DNA of 64,000 nucleotides, taken from positions 21,961,001-22,025,000 of the forward strand of contig OY756962.1 in NCBI GenBank assembly GCA_963580455.1, read 5' to 3'. The DNA is from Euonymus europaeus (Eukaryota; Streptophyta; Magnoliopsida; Celastrales; Celastraceae). Under the pieces are notes generated by a model, which worked only from the letters and a program-made list of their open reading frames with translations, made no database searches and was not told where the DNA came from. The position numbers and the translations under genes are program-made. Of the stretch, positions 1 through 11,204 are shown one piece after another; positions within the stretch are counted from its first letter, which is position 1; every line of letters begins with the position of its first letter.

Positions 1-26
1 TTAATATGACATTTTTTGTTTGGCAG

Positions 27-152
27 TACATGAAATCGAAGCCAGCCTTGAAACTATGCGGAGGTGTGCAGCCAAAGATTCCTGAATTGCGTACTAGTCT
101 TGGGGGAGCTTCTTCTGAGTTGAGCTCGTCTGATCCTGGGTCCGAAGATTGA
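27..152 (+). CDS. C-terminal exon of an unidentified plant protein (partial)
   Basis: An AG acceptor preceded by a T-rich tract (about 11-26) opens a frame of 42 codons that ends in TGA at 150-152. The peptide starts YMKSKPALKLCGG and ends in a Ser/Asp-rich tail (SSELSSSDPGSED). It is hydrophilic, with no membrane segment and no domain I can name. The clean acceptor, an open frame without an internal stop, and a following AT-rich stretch that reads like a 3' UTR make this a convincing last exon. The rest of the gene lies to the left of the window. I could not assign a family and do not propose a function. The phase of the incoming intron is unknown, so the first codon is assumed. Confidence 0.6.
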   Translation, partial: YMKSKPALKLCGGVQPKIPELRTSLGGASSELSSSDPGSED

Positions 153-2230
153 TTTGCTGTTCCCTAGTAGTAGATCTGGGAAATTTCCAAATTTTGGGAC
201 AGTTGGTTAGTTTTTTTTTCTCTCTTAAAAGCTGATCTGATGATTTGGGGTATCAAAGTAGGGGGGTTCATGGTTGGAACTCGACAATTTGCAGATATTG
301 CAATAAAGATAAGGGCGCCTTAATCCTCTGCCAGGAAAATTTTCTTTTGGTTACGAGTTTGGTTTGCAGGGTAGGCTAAGGGGCTATTTTTACATGGGAT
401 TAAATTGCGTCAATTGGGGCATTTTGTCCTTCACATTTTCCTTCAAGAGGGTTTGATTTTACCAGGAAAAGCTTATGGTGTTTTTGGACAATTTTACGAG
501 AAAAGAAAATCAGATAGTTCCATTTTCAGTTTATTTGTGTTGTCATTAATCCTTTGCACTTTCTGTAGTTAATTCATTTTTTGGATTAATTAAAGTTTAT
601 TTGAGTTAGCATACTTAAAGATCGAAATTCTTAATTAACCAGGACGATGAACTGGTCGTCCTCAACTCCTCTTCATCAGGACTTGGGTTTAGATAAAAAA
701 AAAATTAGAGGAAATTAGGCTTAGATCTTAATTTACTAATTCTCAAGAGTGAAATGACAGCTACTCTTTTCTTATACTTAAAAAGCATGAGCTAATTTTT
801 AAATTTATTAAATTAAGTATGAAACTTGAAATTATAGATTTATTATTGAAAGATAGCAGATTTGTTCTTGCTTTTCTTCTTATTCGTCAAACTTTAGATT
901 GAGGTGAGGTTGGTGCCATTAGAATCACCAGGCCGACACGAATCCAATGCCACTGGTCTTGCTAAGATTCAACATCAGAAACGTATTTTCTCTTGATCGG
1001 GTTGTTTCTGGCAACAAATTGAGGCGAGATTGGTAGCGTTGAATTTGTTTTGGTTAGGCAATCCAATGCCACTAGCCTAGCCTCAATGAGCCACAAAAAG
1101 CAATTACTTGGCCAAATAATATTTTTGGCGGTCTAAAAAGAAAAAATGTTTTCTACAGAAAGAAATAATACTGTACAGTTTATGGTGATATTATTGGCAT
1201 ATATCTAAGTCTTGTTTTAAATGCTTTCAATGGTAAGAATTTGTTGGGTTTAGCAAATTCGAACTTTGGGGTTCATCACTCGGGACATAAGATTTTAACA
1301 GCGAATTCAGGTTTTGGGTTCGTCAAACAAAGAAATAGTGGTTGTACATGGAAAAAAGAGTTTTGACCAATTTTGGACTTAAAATCGATGTGTTTAGAGT
1401 ACCCGAGTTCGTTAGAGTTTAGTAGTTAGGACCCTAAGATTTAACACTTACGAAATTTAGAATTTTTAGTAGTAAATTCATTCATTGAGCCTATCATAGT
1501 TTAGCGAATTTGAGCCTTGGGGTTTATCATTTGGGATAGGGTTTTAGTAGTGAATATGAGCTTCAGGTTTGTCGAACTTAGAAAAATAGATTTTACAGAG
1601 AAAAAGTAATAGTCGCTACTAGTTTCAAAAGAAGCGTGATTGCTAGAGGAGTAAAGCACAATCTACCGTGGCTAAAACAAAGGTCCACAATAGTTAGAAA
1701 GACATCGCGAAGCTCTAACGATGTCGGAAAACTTCTTTTCCTCATTGCGGCTGTTGGATCATGGTGAGGTCGATGACGTTGGAATTGCCCGGCCAAAACG
1801 AATCTAACGCCATCAAGTTTGCTTTGATCGGATACTGAAAGTGGCCCGATCAAGGCAAAAATTGTCTTTTACTCAAGAATGTGTTTTGCCTCGACCTGAC
1901 TATTTTCGATTGTGGATTAAGGAGAGACTAAAGCAGTTGGACTCGTCTCAGCGATACGATTCCAACGGCGGTAGTCTCGCTTTGATTGGATGCGAAGAAA
2001 GGAAGATATGGTTGTCAACCTATTTTAACTTACTTGAATGATAAATGTATTTTTAGAATATCCGTCATTTTATCATTATTTATAAATTTTAAAATAGACT
2101 AAACCGTTTAAAAAAAATAAAGAGACTTCTCAAATCCCTTTATCTACTTATCCTCAAAATTAACTTTTTATTTTCTTTACTTTAAATTGACACGTGAACA
2201 AACTTATGTTTAATTTTTTGATATTTTCAA
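153..2230. other. 3' UTR then gene-free, AT-rich spacer
   Basis: The first few hundred bases probably hold the 3' UTR of the preceding exon; no polyadenylation site can be fixed. The rest has only short open frames with no protein character. It contains a set of diverged repeats, listed separately. Confidence 0.5.
890..1990. repeat. Cluster of diverged, partly tandem repeats of unknown family
   Basis: A motif of the type gaggtgaggttggtgccatt followed by ccaatgccactgg occurs near 899-960. It recurs in modified form near 1020-1080 and 1761-1830, and apparently inverted near 1940-1985. A second motif (ggttcatcactcgggacata, then ggtttgtcga) occurs near 1269-1330 and again near 1520-1575. The copies are strongly diverged. 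They look like the decayed body of an old element, but I see no coding remnant or clear ends. Confidence 0.4.
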
Positions 2231-2795
2231 CAGTGGCGGAGGCAGAAAATTTTAGTTGGGGGGGCAAAAATTAAGAAAACAAGATATCTTCATAACTTCA
2301 TTTTTTTGTAATAATGAATGCTTAACCTTGTGTATAGGGGGTAAATAGTTTGGTGGGGGTTCGGGGGCAGCGCCCCCGATTTTTTTTTTTAGTGATATTT
2401 ACAGAAAAATTATCTAATTTCTAGGCCAAAAAATCATCATCTATGCAAATATAAGTCATGTATAAGTAACAAGTATACAACTTAAGAAACAACTACAACA
2501 CATGAAACAACTCAAAAAAATACTACCAACATCGGGAAATTGCTAGTCATCTTTAATGTATAAGTCTGGAACGAGAATACAAGTTCGGAGAATAGAGATC
2601 GAGAAATCAAGTTCATATTTGATGTTTTGGTACAAAAGACAAAAGTAACATACTAACAAAACAATTAATTAATTACTGAATAAGTATTTAAAAAAACTTA
2701 AGGGGACAAAAATATAATTGAAGTATATTATTACATTAATTTTTTTTTTTGAGGGGGCAATTGCCCCCTAAAACACCCATGTGGCTCCGCCACTG
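2231..2795. mobile_element. Non-autonomous hAT-type DNA transposon (565 bp)
   Basis: The left end cagtggcggaggcag (2231-2245) is matched in inverted orientation by gtggctccgccactg (2781-2795). The element is flanked on both sides by the exact 8-bp repeat attttcaa (2223-2230 and 2796-2803). An 8-bp target duplication with CAGTGGCGGA-type ends is the signature of hAT elements. The inside is AT-rich with G/C homopolymer runs near both ends and no transposase, so mobility would depend on an enzyme supplied from elsewhere. The perfect target duplication suggests a fairly recent insertion. Confidence 0.85.
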
Positions 2796-2831
2796 ATTTT
2801 CAAAAAGATACCACTGATTTTCAAAAAGATA
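2790..2831. repeat. 21-bp exact tandem duplication at the hAT right end
   Basis: The 21 bases at 2790-2810 (end of the element, its target duplication and a few flanking bases) are repeated exactly at 2811-2831. The terminus and target site were therefore duplicated after, or during, insertion of the hAT element. Confidence 0.85.
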
Positions 2832-3271
2832 CAGGTCACATTAATCATGATAGGCCAAACCAGTGAAAATTGAAAGTTATATGACACGAGCAATTTCCCG
2901 ACAATTACCTGTCAAATTCTGATCAATTGAAATAAATTTGAAAAATAAATTATGAACTTACAAAAATTGAGTGACTGTTGTACTTGGTTAATTCTGATAT
3001 TTTTACTTGCAGGTGAGACCTGAAGAACGGAGGTGAGGAAGAAGAAAGTAGAGGAAGAAAGAGAAAAAGTCAAATGAATAATTTGAATTCATCAGCTCAC
3101 CCAGTAACAGGCAAAAGTTTGAATATATACAAACAATGTCAACGGTCAAAATGACATGACCAAATAGAAAGAAAATATAAAAATAAATAATACATATCCA
3201 CAAATCTATTGGCCAGATACACACTAAAAGATCCAAAAGATAAAGATGAACCCATAATTAATGAGCCCAAA
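2832..3271. other. Spacer without recognisable features
   Basis: AT-rich sequence between two DNA transposons. A 77-codon minus-strand frame exists but its peptide is a low-complexity hydrophobic string and is not credible as a protein. Confidence 0.5.
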
Positions 3272-3280
3272 AAACAATAA

Positions 3281-4006
3281 GATGAACACTATTTTCACCC
3301 TTCTATTTTCCAAGTTTACCCAATTCTAAAAAAACCCCGATAGAAATTTTAATCTTTCTAAATTCAACCCAAAACACTTTTTTCTATATATTACATAGAA
3401 CACCCCATATCTCCGACAATTACTCCACCGCCGCCTCTCAAACTCCTCCACTCTGTAACCTCTCATTTCGTATCTAGGGAACCCTAGAGGACTCGATGGC
3501 TTAAAAGCCCTATGAATAACCTGATTCGGAGAGAGAACCAGACCATACAAACGCAATAACAACAAATGAAGATCAAAGAGTAGTATACAAACGCATACAA
3601 ACAAGCAAGGAGAAGAGCATAATGCTTCACAAAGAAATAAGAGAAGTCATGACGGTTGGCATCAGCCTCCTCTCTAAAACCACGGCCTATAGTCTTCTTA
3701 GGGGAAGAGGATGAGGCGGCCCCACCAGTGATGGCAGACTTGAGCTTTGGAAGTGGTGCTCGTGGAGAGCTTGCTGTCGCCGCGTCCAAATCTTCATCCA
3801 TGAGGTCGTCTTCCTCCGTCTTGAAGTCTACCAAGGTTGTCTAGTCCCGCCAATACAGAGTCGACAAAGACTTGAGTTTGTCGATGGATGAGTGGAGGAG
3901 TGGAGAACAGGGACAACCGAGTAGGGATGGGCAGGGGTGTAATAAGATTTACTGTTTGGGAGATAATTGGGGTGAACTTGAAAAATAGAGGGGTGAAGTG
4001 CTCATC
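3281..4006. mobile_element. Mutator-like element with a captured gene piece (Pack-MULE candidate, 726 bp)
   Basis: The left terminus begins gatgaacact at 3281. The right terminus, read inverted from 4006, begins gatgagcact. The inverted repeats then run in parallel for roughly 40-50 bases (ttcaccc, ctatttt, caagttcaccc). Exact 9-bp direct repeats aaacaataa flank the element (3272-3280 and 4007-4015), the target-duplication length of Mutator-like elements. The interior has no transposase. It holds a minus-strand segment with gene-like coding character and a possible intron, described separately, which is the make-up of a Pack-MULE. Part of the same family's terminal region recurs at 19,373-19,545. 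Confidence 0.85.
3484..3843 (-). pseudogene. Probable captured gene fragment inside the Mutator-like element
   Basis: On the minus strand an open frame runs from about 3843. A methionine begins the peptide MDEDLDAATASSPRAPLPK near 3804, followed by a Ser/Ala-rich stretch (TGGAASSSSPKK) and GRGFREEADANRHDF to about 3641. This acidic-then-basic composition and balanced codon use differ from the AT-rich surroundings. After it the frame becomes hydrophobic, fitting an intron: a possible GT donor lies near 3630 and a CAG acceptor near 3515. There is no convincing ATG at the upstream end and no full gene, so I treat it as a captured, non-functional exon pair. The parent family is not recognised. 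Confidence 0.45.
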
Positions 4007-4034
4007 AAACAATAAACAAATCTTTTGAGATAAG

Positions 4035-4085
4035 CCTAAGTCCACAAAGGCCTAAGTCCACAAAGGACAACTAAGTCCACGAAGG
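4035..4085. repeat. Three copies of a 15-16 bp motif
   Basis: The unit cctaagtccacaaagg occurs at 4035-4050 and 4051-4066, and again as ctaagtccacgaagg at 4071-4085. The array sits at the 3' edge of the copia remnant and may mark an old LTR edge or a junction. Confidence 0.7.
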
Positions 4086-4089
4086 AGTA

Positions 4090-5571
4090 AAAGAAAACCT
4101 AGAATCAAAATCAGGATTCCGGGTAGAGACGGAGCACAGAGGCGAACTGCAACCCCCAAGTTTATCACCCCCTCAAGCTCATCATGATGAAGAATCATGT
4201 TCAGCTTGCGAAGAAGATGATAAATTTGATGAACAAGCAAATGTTTGGTAAGAAGGTCTCCAGGTAGCTCTGTAGTGTTGAGGTGAGCTAATTTTATTAT
4301 GCCTTCTTGCACTTTGTCTCTTGTAAAGTGTAAATCAATCTCTATATGCTTAGTCCTTTCGTGATAAACTGGATTGGTTGCAATTTGTATAGCTGCTTGA
4401 TTGTCACAGTGTAGGAGCATAGGGCTGCAAATTTTAATCTGTAACTCTTTGAAAGGATTGTAAATCCATGTCAATTCTGTTGCAGCTGAAGTCATGGCCT
4501 TGTACTATGCTTCTGTAGATGACCTAGAAACAGTTTTTTGCTTCTCATATTTCCATGCAATGCTCTTGATACAATATCCTATCACTGATCTCCTTGTGTC
4601 TATACAAGAGGCCCAATCTGAATCACAGTAGCCCTCTATCTACAATGTGTTAGTAAAAGGATACAAAAGACCTTTCCCTAGAGTCCCTTTAACATATTTG
4701 AGAACCCTTTGAGTTGCCTTCATATGCATATTTGTAGGTAATTTCATGAATTGACTTAAAGAATTTACTGTAAAGGTGATGTATGGACAAGTTAATGTTA
4801 AGTACATTAAACGTCCTTTCATAAAAAAGAAGTACATTAAACGTCCTATTAATCTTCTATATTGTAATGGATCAGAGAGAGGGGAACCTTGAGTACAAGA
4901 TAATTTAGAATTTGTGTCTATAGGAGATTTGATTGATTTTGAGTTTTCAAATCCTGTGTCTTTTAATAATTTTTTTACATATTTATTTTGACAAATAGCT
5001 AAACCAGTTTTGGTTCTAAAAACTTCTAGACCTAGAAAGTACTTAAAGAGGTCCAAGATCCTTGATCTTGAAACAAGAAGAGATGTATTTCTTAAATTCT
5101 AGAATCAATTGAATGTTGTTATCATCTACAGCCATATCATCAACATATAAAAGAAGTATAATGATACTTCCTTTATTGTTGTAAAAGAACAAGATTGAAA
5201 CCAAAATGAATTAGTGCATGTTTACATTTTAAATTCCATTGTCTAGAGGTTTGTTTAAGCCCATAGATTGATTATTTCAACTTACAAACTAAATTGGAAT
5301 TCTTTTGAGAATGTCCAGGAGGAAGTTTCATGTAAACTTCTTCTTCAAGATCATCATTTAAAAATGCATTATGTATATCTAAATGATGAATATGCCAATT
5401 ATTCATAGCCACAAGAGCCAATAAAATTCTGACAATAGTGATTTTCACCACTGGTGCAAAAGTTTCTTGACAATCAAACTTTTCAGTTTGATTAAAACCT
5501 TGTGTAACTAATCTGGCTTTATATATTTTAATAGTACCATCAGAGTTATAATTTATTTTATACACCTATTT
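4090..5571 (-). pseudogene. Ty1/copia pol remnant (reverse transcriptase and RNase H)
   Basis: Read on the minus strand, the pieces follow the order of a copia polyprotein. The start of reverse transcriptase (KARLVTQGFNQ, FAPVVK, HHLDIHNAFLN) lies at about 5565-5280. A segment with the catalytic motif YVDDM lies near 5110-5150, and DLFKYFLGLEV with the thumb region at 5056-4640. RNase H ([28 protein letters not shown]) runs from 4495 to about 4240. Stops and frameshifts separate the pieces. Gag, protease, integrase and recognisable LTRs are missing, so this is an inactive internal fragment. Confidence 0.9.
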
Positions 5572-5894
5572 ACACCCTATGGGTTTCTTATGCGGACCTA
5601 TTTTGCGGACTCGATTTGCAAACTTCTTATACGGACTGTCCGATTGATCTAACTATTTAGATCAAACACAAACACCCAACTCTCATCTCCTCTGAAATCG
5701 AAGCTCTCACTTGCGACTAAACACAACGATGTCTGGCCCCTCTCTCTCTAAAAATGCACCATTCTCTCACTAACCCATTGTCGTCCGTTCGTGTCCCATC
5801 CCAGAAGCCAAAATACACCTAAGATAGAACCAAACAACATAAAAAATGCAGCCCATAATTTACAACCAGAACAATACCTCAACCAACTACACGG

Positions 5895-6085
5895 ACCTGC
5901 ATCTAGGAAGTCATGGAAAAAGCGGGCACGGGCACACTCATCTGCTAGTAGTGCGGATACTTTGATGTTTGGCGAGGTTTGCGGGAAACGCGAGAGGGAG
6001 ACTGAGAGAGATACTAAGGGGACTGCGATGTGTTTGAAGCGAAGCAAGGAGGTACCTGTTGTTTCTGTCGATGGCGGATCAGAGG
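5895..6085 (+). pseudogene. C-terminal remnant of LINE ORF1 (gag-like)
   Basis: The frame entering at the truncation point encodes SRKSWKKRARAHSS and a basic tail ending near KRSKEVPVVSVDGG. This resembles the Arg/Lys-rich end of plant L1 ORF1 proteins that lies just before ORF2. The zinc-knuckle part is lost with the 5' truncation. Confidence 0.6.
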
Positions 6086-6145
6086 ACTATTTTGTGTTTG
6101 TGTTGATGCGGAGGCGGTGGCTGTTGGACAGCCCCGCCGGACGTC

Positions 6146-9100
6146 ATGAAAATCCCTTAACTGGAACATGCGGGGGCTTGGGAACCCCTGTACTGTTCGT
6201 GCTCTCCATGATCTTGTAAGGGCAAAAATCCCCAATATTGTTTTCTTAATGGAGACAAAGTTAGATAAATATGGTGCAGAAATTGTTGGTAGACGATTAG
6301 GCTTTAAGTTTGGTTTTCATGTGGCTCGGGATGGTCGGGCTGGAGGTTTGTCATTGTTATGGAATGATGATTATTTTTTCACTATGTCCTCTTATTCTCG
6401 GGATCACATTGATGGGTGGGTTTGAGATGTGAATGGGTTTTCTTGGAAGTTCACTGGTTTTCATGGAAATCCACGAACCTCGGAGAGATATGTGTCCTGG
6501 GAAATAATGCGTCGCCTCTGTCCAGGAGGGGCTCTTCCATGGTTGGTGGTGGGAGATTTTAATGAAATTCTATATGCTCATGAAAAAGATAGTGGAGCTG
6601 TTCGGCCGGAGTGGCAGATGGAAGCCTTTCGACGGGATGTGGATGATTGTTCTCTGATGGAGTTGGGGTTGCGAGGACCAAAATTTACTTGGAGCCGTAG
6701 AGGGAGTGATAGTGATCCTATTCGGCTGAGATTAGACCATGGGCTTTGTACAATGGGGTGGCGCTCCTTTTATCCTTCTCATTTGCTAGTTCATGAGGTT
6801 AGTTCAGTTTCGGATCATCTCCCGTTGATTATTGGTCCGCCGGAGCTTCTCCCTATCTCTCAATCGCTACGAAAGACTTTTCATTTTGAGAATATGTGGT
6901 TGATGGAGGAGGAGTGTAAGGAGATTGTGGATGGTGAATGAGAGAATTTTAGGGATGGTAATTTAGCTTCTTTGCCGAGATGTTTGGGTGGTTTATCAGC
7001 TCGATTACAGCGATGGAATAAGGAAAAGTTTGGGCATGTTGGTCGCATGAAAAAAGATATTCTTAATAAACTGGGGACAGCCCATGCTCAGTCTATTAGC
7101 CCAGAGCTTGATTTGCACATTCGTCGTCTTGAGAGTGATTTAAATGCTATTATTGATAAGGAGGAAATTATGTGGAGGCAACGTTCTAGAGTCTCTTGGT
7201 TGGTGGTGGTGACAGGAATTCCAAGTTTTTTCATGCTTGTGCTAGTCAGCGAAGACGTCAGAATATTATTTAGGGGATTCAATCGGTGGATGGGGCTTGG
7301 CATACTGGTTCTCAGGCTATTGCTAAGGAATTTTTGGCTTATTTTAATGGTTTATTTCACTCTAATGGGGTGGATGTTTCAGCTTGGGATGTTGATTTGG
7401 GGACAACTCGTGTGACTGAGGAGATGACTAATGGGTCGACTGCCCCTTTTCATGATGACGAAATTAAAAAAGCTCTTTTTCAAATGGGGCCAGATAAAGC
7501 CCCAGGTCCGGACGGATACCCGGCTCTTTTTTATCAGAAATTTTGGTGTATTGTGGGGTCGAACATTACTGCTTATGTATCCAGGTGCTGAATGAAGGAG
7601 TTAGTGTGGCTGATTTGAATGACACTACTATAGCTCTTATTCCTAAATGTAGTTCTCCTAAGCTTGCTAGAGATTTTCGCCCAATTTCGTTATGTAATGT
7701 TAGTTATAAAATTATTTCAAAGGCATTGGCAAATCGAATGAAGGGAATTCTTCCTTTGGTAATATCGGATACTCAGAGTGCCTTTGTGCCTGGAAGACTG
7801 ATAACTGATAATATCATAGCTGCTTTTGAGACTCTCCATTCGATGTCTTCGCAGAGGTCGAAAGTGGGGACTTTTGCTCTCAAGCTAGATATGAGTAAAG
7901 CATATGACCGGGTGGAGTGGAGTTTTCTTCAAGTAATGATGCTTAGATTGGGTTTTGCTGAGGGATGGGTGGCTAAGATTACGGATTGTGTCTCTACTGT
8001 TTCATTTCGGGTTCGTGTGAACGGGTCTTTTTCAGAGATGATTAAGCCGACTAGGGGACTTCGCCAAGGTGATCCCATCTCCCCGTATTTATTTTTGATT
8101 TGTGCTGAGGGTCTTTCGGCTAATATTTCAAACGGGATTCAGAACCAGGTACTTCATGGGGTCTAGATGAATAGAAGGAGTCTAGTTATTTCTCATATTT
8201 TCTTTGCTGATGATAGTTTGTTGTTTGGGTGGGCGGCTAAAAGGGAGATGGAGGAGTTGGCTAGAATTTTACATCAATATGAGTTCATTTCTGGGCAGGC
8301 TATTAATTTTACAAAATCCTCAATTTCTTTTAGCCCAGCAGTAACAGGGCACACACAGAGGGAGCTAGCGGTAGTTATGGGAGTTCGAGTTGTAGAGGCT
8401 CATGACAAATATCTGGGTCTACCGTGCTTGGTTGGGAGGAGTAGAAACCGTTCTTTTCGAAGTATTGTTGATCGGGTCTGGCATAAAATGCAAGGGTGGA
8501 AGGGGTCTCTATTGTCTCAAGCTGGGCAAGGTGTCTTAATAAAATCAGTTTGTCAAGCTATCCCCACTTTTTCAATAAGCTGTTTTCTCCTTCCTCGTGG
8601 GTTATGTGTGCAGCTGAACCGCATGTTTGCAAACTTTTGGTGGAGTGGTGTGGCTACTGAACGGAAAACCCACTGAGTTTCGTAGAGAAAGATGGTGAAG
8701 CCAAAGGTGATGAGGGGTTTGGGATTCTGTTCGCTTGAGGCTTTTAATTTGGCTCTTTTAGCAAAGCAGGGGTGGCGGCTGATTCGGAATCCCTCCTCTC
8801 TTGCTGCTCGGATACTCCGGGCTAAGTATTACCCTAATTCTGATTTTTTGAGTGCAGGACTAAAACCTTACCATTCAGCCCTTTGGAAGAGTATTTTAGC
8901 AGGGAGGCGTATTCTTGAGCAAGGTATGCGCTGGCGCATTGGTGATTGGAGGTCAGTGTCAATTTATGCTGATAGGTGGCTGAATCGATCTCTCTCTTGT
9001 AAAGTGGTTTCACCAATTAAATTGGAGACACACCTTCCAGTTTCTTTTTTAATGCAGAATAATCAATGGAATATCCAACTTATTCAAGAGTCTTTTCTTC

Positions 9101-10269
9101 CCTGTGATGTGGATGAAATTTTGAGACTGCCTCTCCCGTTGTCTCCTCAACCGGATGTGTTAACTTGGCACTATACTGAGTCTGGTTTTTTTACTGTAAA
9201 ATCTGCTTATCACCTTGCCGAGCAGCTGGAAAATTCTGATTAGGCCGGAGAAGCTTCTACCTCAGCAGGGGGTTCAGGTCTTTTATGGGTTAATCTATGG
9301 GCTATCAAGGTGCCTCCAAAGACGCTTATTTTCTTATGGAGATTGTGCCATAAGGGCCTGCCAACGGGAGTTGGTTTGTTTAAAAGAAAGATGATTGAAT
9401 CTCCGTGTTGTTCGCTTTGTGGAGAGGAGGAGACCCTGGAGCATGTATTTTTTTGGTGCCCTTTTGCGTGTTCAGTTTGGGCTGCCTCTTCAGTGTCCAA
9501 GAGGTGGTGGATTGGGGGCCTTGATATGTATGCTTGGTGTTATGAAGTGTTGTGTTATGTTGTGGCAGATATTAAAGAGAGGTGGTGCATGCTTTTATGG
9601 AGCATTTGGCGGTCTAGGAATGAAAGGATTTTTAAAGATAAGTTTCCAAATGTAGCCTCTACTGTTAAGACAGCTGAGCATCAATTGCATGAATTTTCTT
9701 CTTCTGGCCGGGTCCACTCTAGGCTTTTACCGGTTTCCTTGCAAGGGCAGGAGCAAGCTGGGTGTATTCGGTGGATGGTTCCAAACTGCCCGTTTGTCAA
9801 ATTAAACGTGGATGGCGCTCGAGATGCTGCGAATGGGTGGTCCGGGTTGGGTTTTATTTTTCGTGATCATGTTGGTGGTTTTCGCGGAGCTGGAGTAATT
9901 AAACTTTTTGCTGCTTATGAGCCAAAAGTTATTGAGGTGCTGGCATGTCGGGCTGGTTTGGTAATGGCGGTGGAAAAGGGCTTTGATTATGTCATTATGG
10001 AAAGTGACTGCTTGGCAGTGGTGAATGCTATGTTGGGACAGCAGTCTGAGTTGTCCTACTTTGGAGGCATTGTGGAGGAATGTAAGATGCTGAGCAAACA
10101 ATTCTCTATGTTTCAAGTAGTTCATCTCCACCGAAATTTGAATCATACAGCTCACTCAATAGCAAAGTTTGCTTTACTTGGTGACTCAGATGTCAGTTGG
10201 TGTAATTCGGTTCCTCTGTGGCTTTCTAAGCTTATTCATGAGGATGTAACTCATTGTTATTCATCTTAA
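6146..10269 (+). pseudogene. LINE ORF2: endonuclease, reverse transcriptase, RNase H (degenerate)
   Basis: The frame begins at an ATG at 6146 followed by the typical plant L1 opening (NWNMRGLGNP, VFLMETK). The apurinic-type endonuclease runs to about 6860 (VVGDFNEIL, SVSDHLPLI). The reverse transcriptase covers about 7480-8700 with [46 protein letters not shown] and the catalytic FADD box near 8208. A zinc-binding reverse transcriptase domain (CSLCGEEETLEHVFFWC) lies at about 9409-9460 and a C-terminal RNase H (LNVDGA, MESDCLAVVNAM) at about 9800-10,190. Breaks include a frameshift directly after the ATG, in-frame stops at 6423-6425, 6939-6941, 8164-8166, 8674-8676 and 9241-9243, and frameshifts near 7200 and 7560. 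It cannot make a complete protein. Confidence 0.93.
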
Positions 10270-10749
10270 TATATTCAAGTTTTCATCCCAAAAAAAAACT
10301 ACACGGCAGTGAAACAAAATTAAGGAGTCAAAAGAGATATCTCACAAATTGAAAGTAAACCAAAACAATATGGCATATGCAGCAAACATAATACACGAAT
10401 GACAATGGGTTGAGTGAGAGGGCGGTGGGTTTTGTCGCAATAACTTGAGGAATTTCAGACCAAAGAGGGGGGGCGGAGGCAGTAGGTTTCGTTACAATAA
10501 CCTGAGGGATTTTTAGACAACTCAATAGGCCAAAGGGGTGGGTTTCCATGCAAGAACCAGAGGGATTTCAGACGAGAGATAGGCGAAAGGGGTGGTTTCG
10601 TATTTTTAAAGAGAGGGGGCGCGCAGGAGTGTGTTTTGTCGCAACTTACAAGTGTCTATATTTGATCTAAACCGTTAGATCAATCAGATGGTCCGCATTA
10701 GAAGTCCACAAATTGAATTTGCATTAGAGAAAAATCATATATATATATA

Positions 10750-10891
10750 TAGGGTTACGGGGTGGGTTACCGGATTGATCCAGCCCCGCACTGCACCGCA
10801 TACGAGTTGAATTTTTTTGCTCCATCCTAGCCTTTTCCCAATGTAGGGTTGGGGAAAACCCGCAGGGGGTGGAGCAAAATTGTCATCCCTA
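10750..10891. repeat. Decayed short hAT-type element
   Basis: Starts tagggttacggggtggg and ends attgtcatccct(a). These ends resemble those of the element at 59,950-60,532, and both carry the same ccagcccc-type inner motif. No flanking 8-bp repeat is seen, so the boundaries are tentative. Confidence 0.4.
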
Positions 10892-11204
10892 AAAACGACT
10901 ATTTTTGCTATTTATATGTATTTTTCAACTGTCTATGTAATTCGTGCTTTGTCATACACGTTCTCATGTAGAAAAAACACTCTTTAGATACCCAAGGGTC
11001 GGAGAAGGGTTCAAGGAGAGTTCGGAGGATTCCAATAGATGTTTCTATGGAAACCGAAGGGTTGAAAAATTTAGGTCTGTTTAGATATGGGTCGCACAAT
11101 ATATAATATTTACGAGATATTTACATGTGCGGGTCTAGATTGGTTTGAATTTTCGAGCGTATTAAATTGATCATAACTGAATTGGTTCAAGTCTGAACAA
11201 GTAA

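Larger units (their letters stand above)
5895..10296 (+). mobile_element. L1-type LINE, 5'-truncated, with 10-bp target duplication
   Basis: The element starts abruptly inside its first reading frame and ends in a run of A (about 10,290-10,298) just after the second frame stops. The 10-bp sequence aactacacgg precedes it (5885-5894) and follows the A tail (10,297-10,306). Truncated 5' end, A tail and variable-length target duplication are the marks of target-primed reverse transcription. It interrupts an inverted-repeat DNA element and is therefore younger than it. Both reading frames are degenerate, so the copy is dead. Confidence 0.92.
5600..10725. mobile_element. Long-terminal-inverted-repeat DNA element split by a LINE
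   Basis: About 200 bp at 5600-5800 is matched, inverted, by 10,395-10,725. Shared landmarks are gattgatctaac with tttagatcaaa, ttgcgac with aaaacaca, the ccctctct run before aaaaat, and gacaatgggtt with gtgagag. The right arm is longer because it holds internal duplications of a ggtttcgt/caataacctgaggg motif. Removing the LINE leaves an element of under 1 kb with a short loop and no coding sequence. Arm length suggests a Mutator-like or foldback element. I could not fix the outermost bases or a target duplication. Confidence 0.65.

Noticed and set aside
3003..3236. Minus-strand frame of 77 codons
   Set aside because: Hydrophobic low-complexity peptide without domain, promoter or splice context.
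10750..10891. Intact hAT element
   Set aside because: Ends are similar to the family but flanks show no 8-bp duplication; kept only as a decayed repeat.
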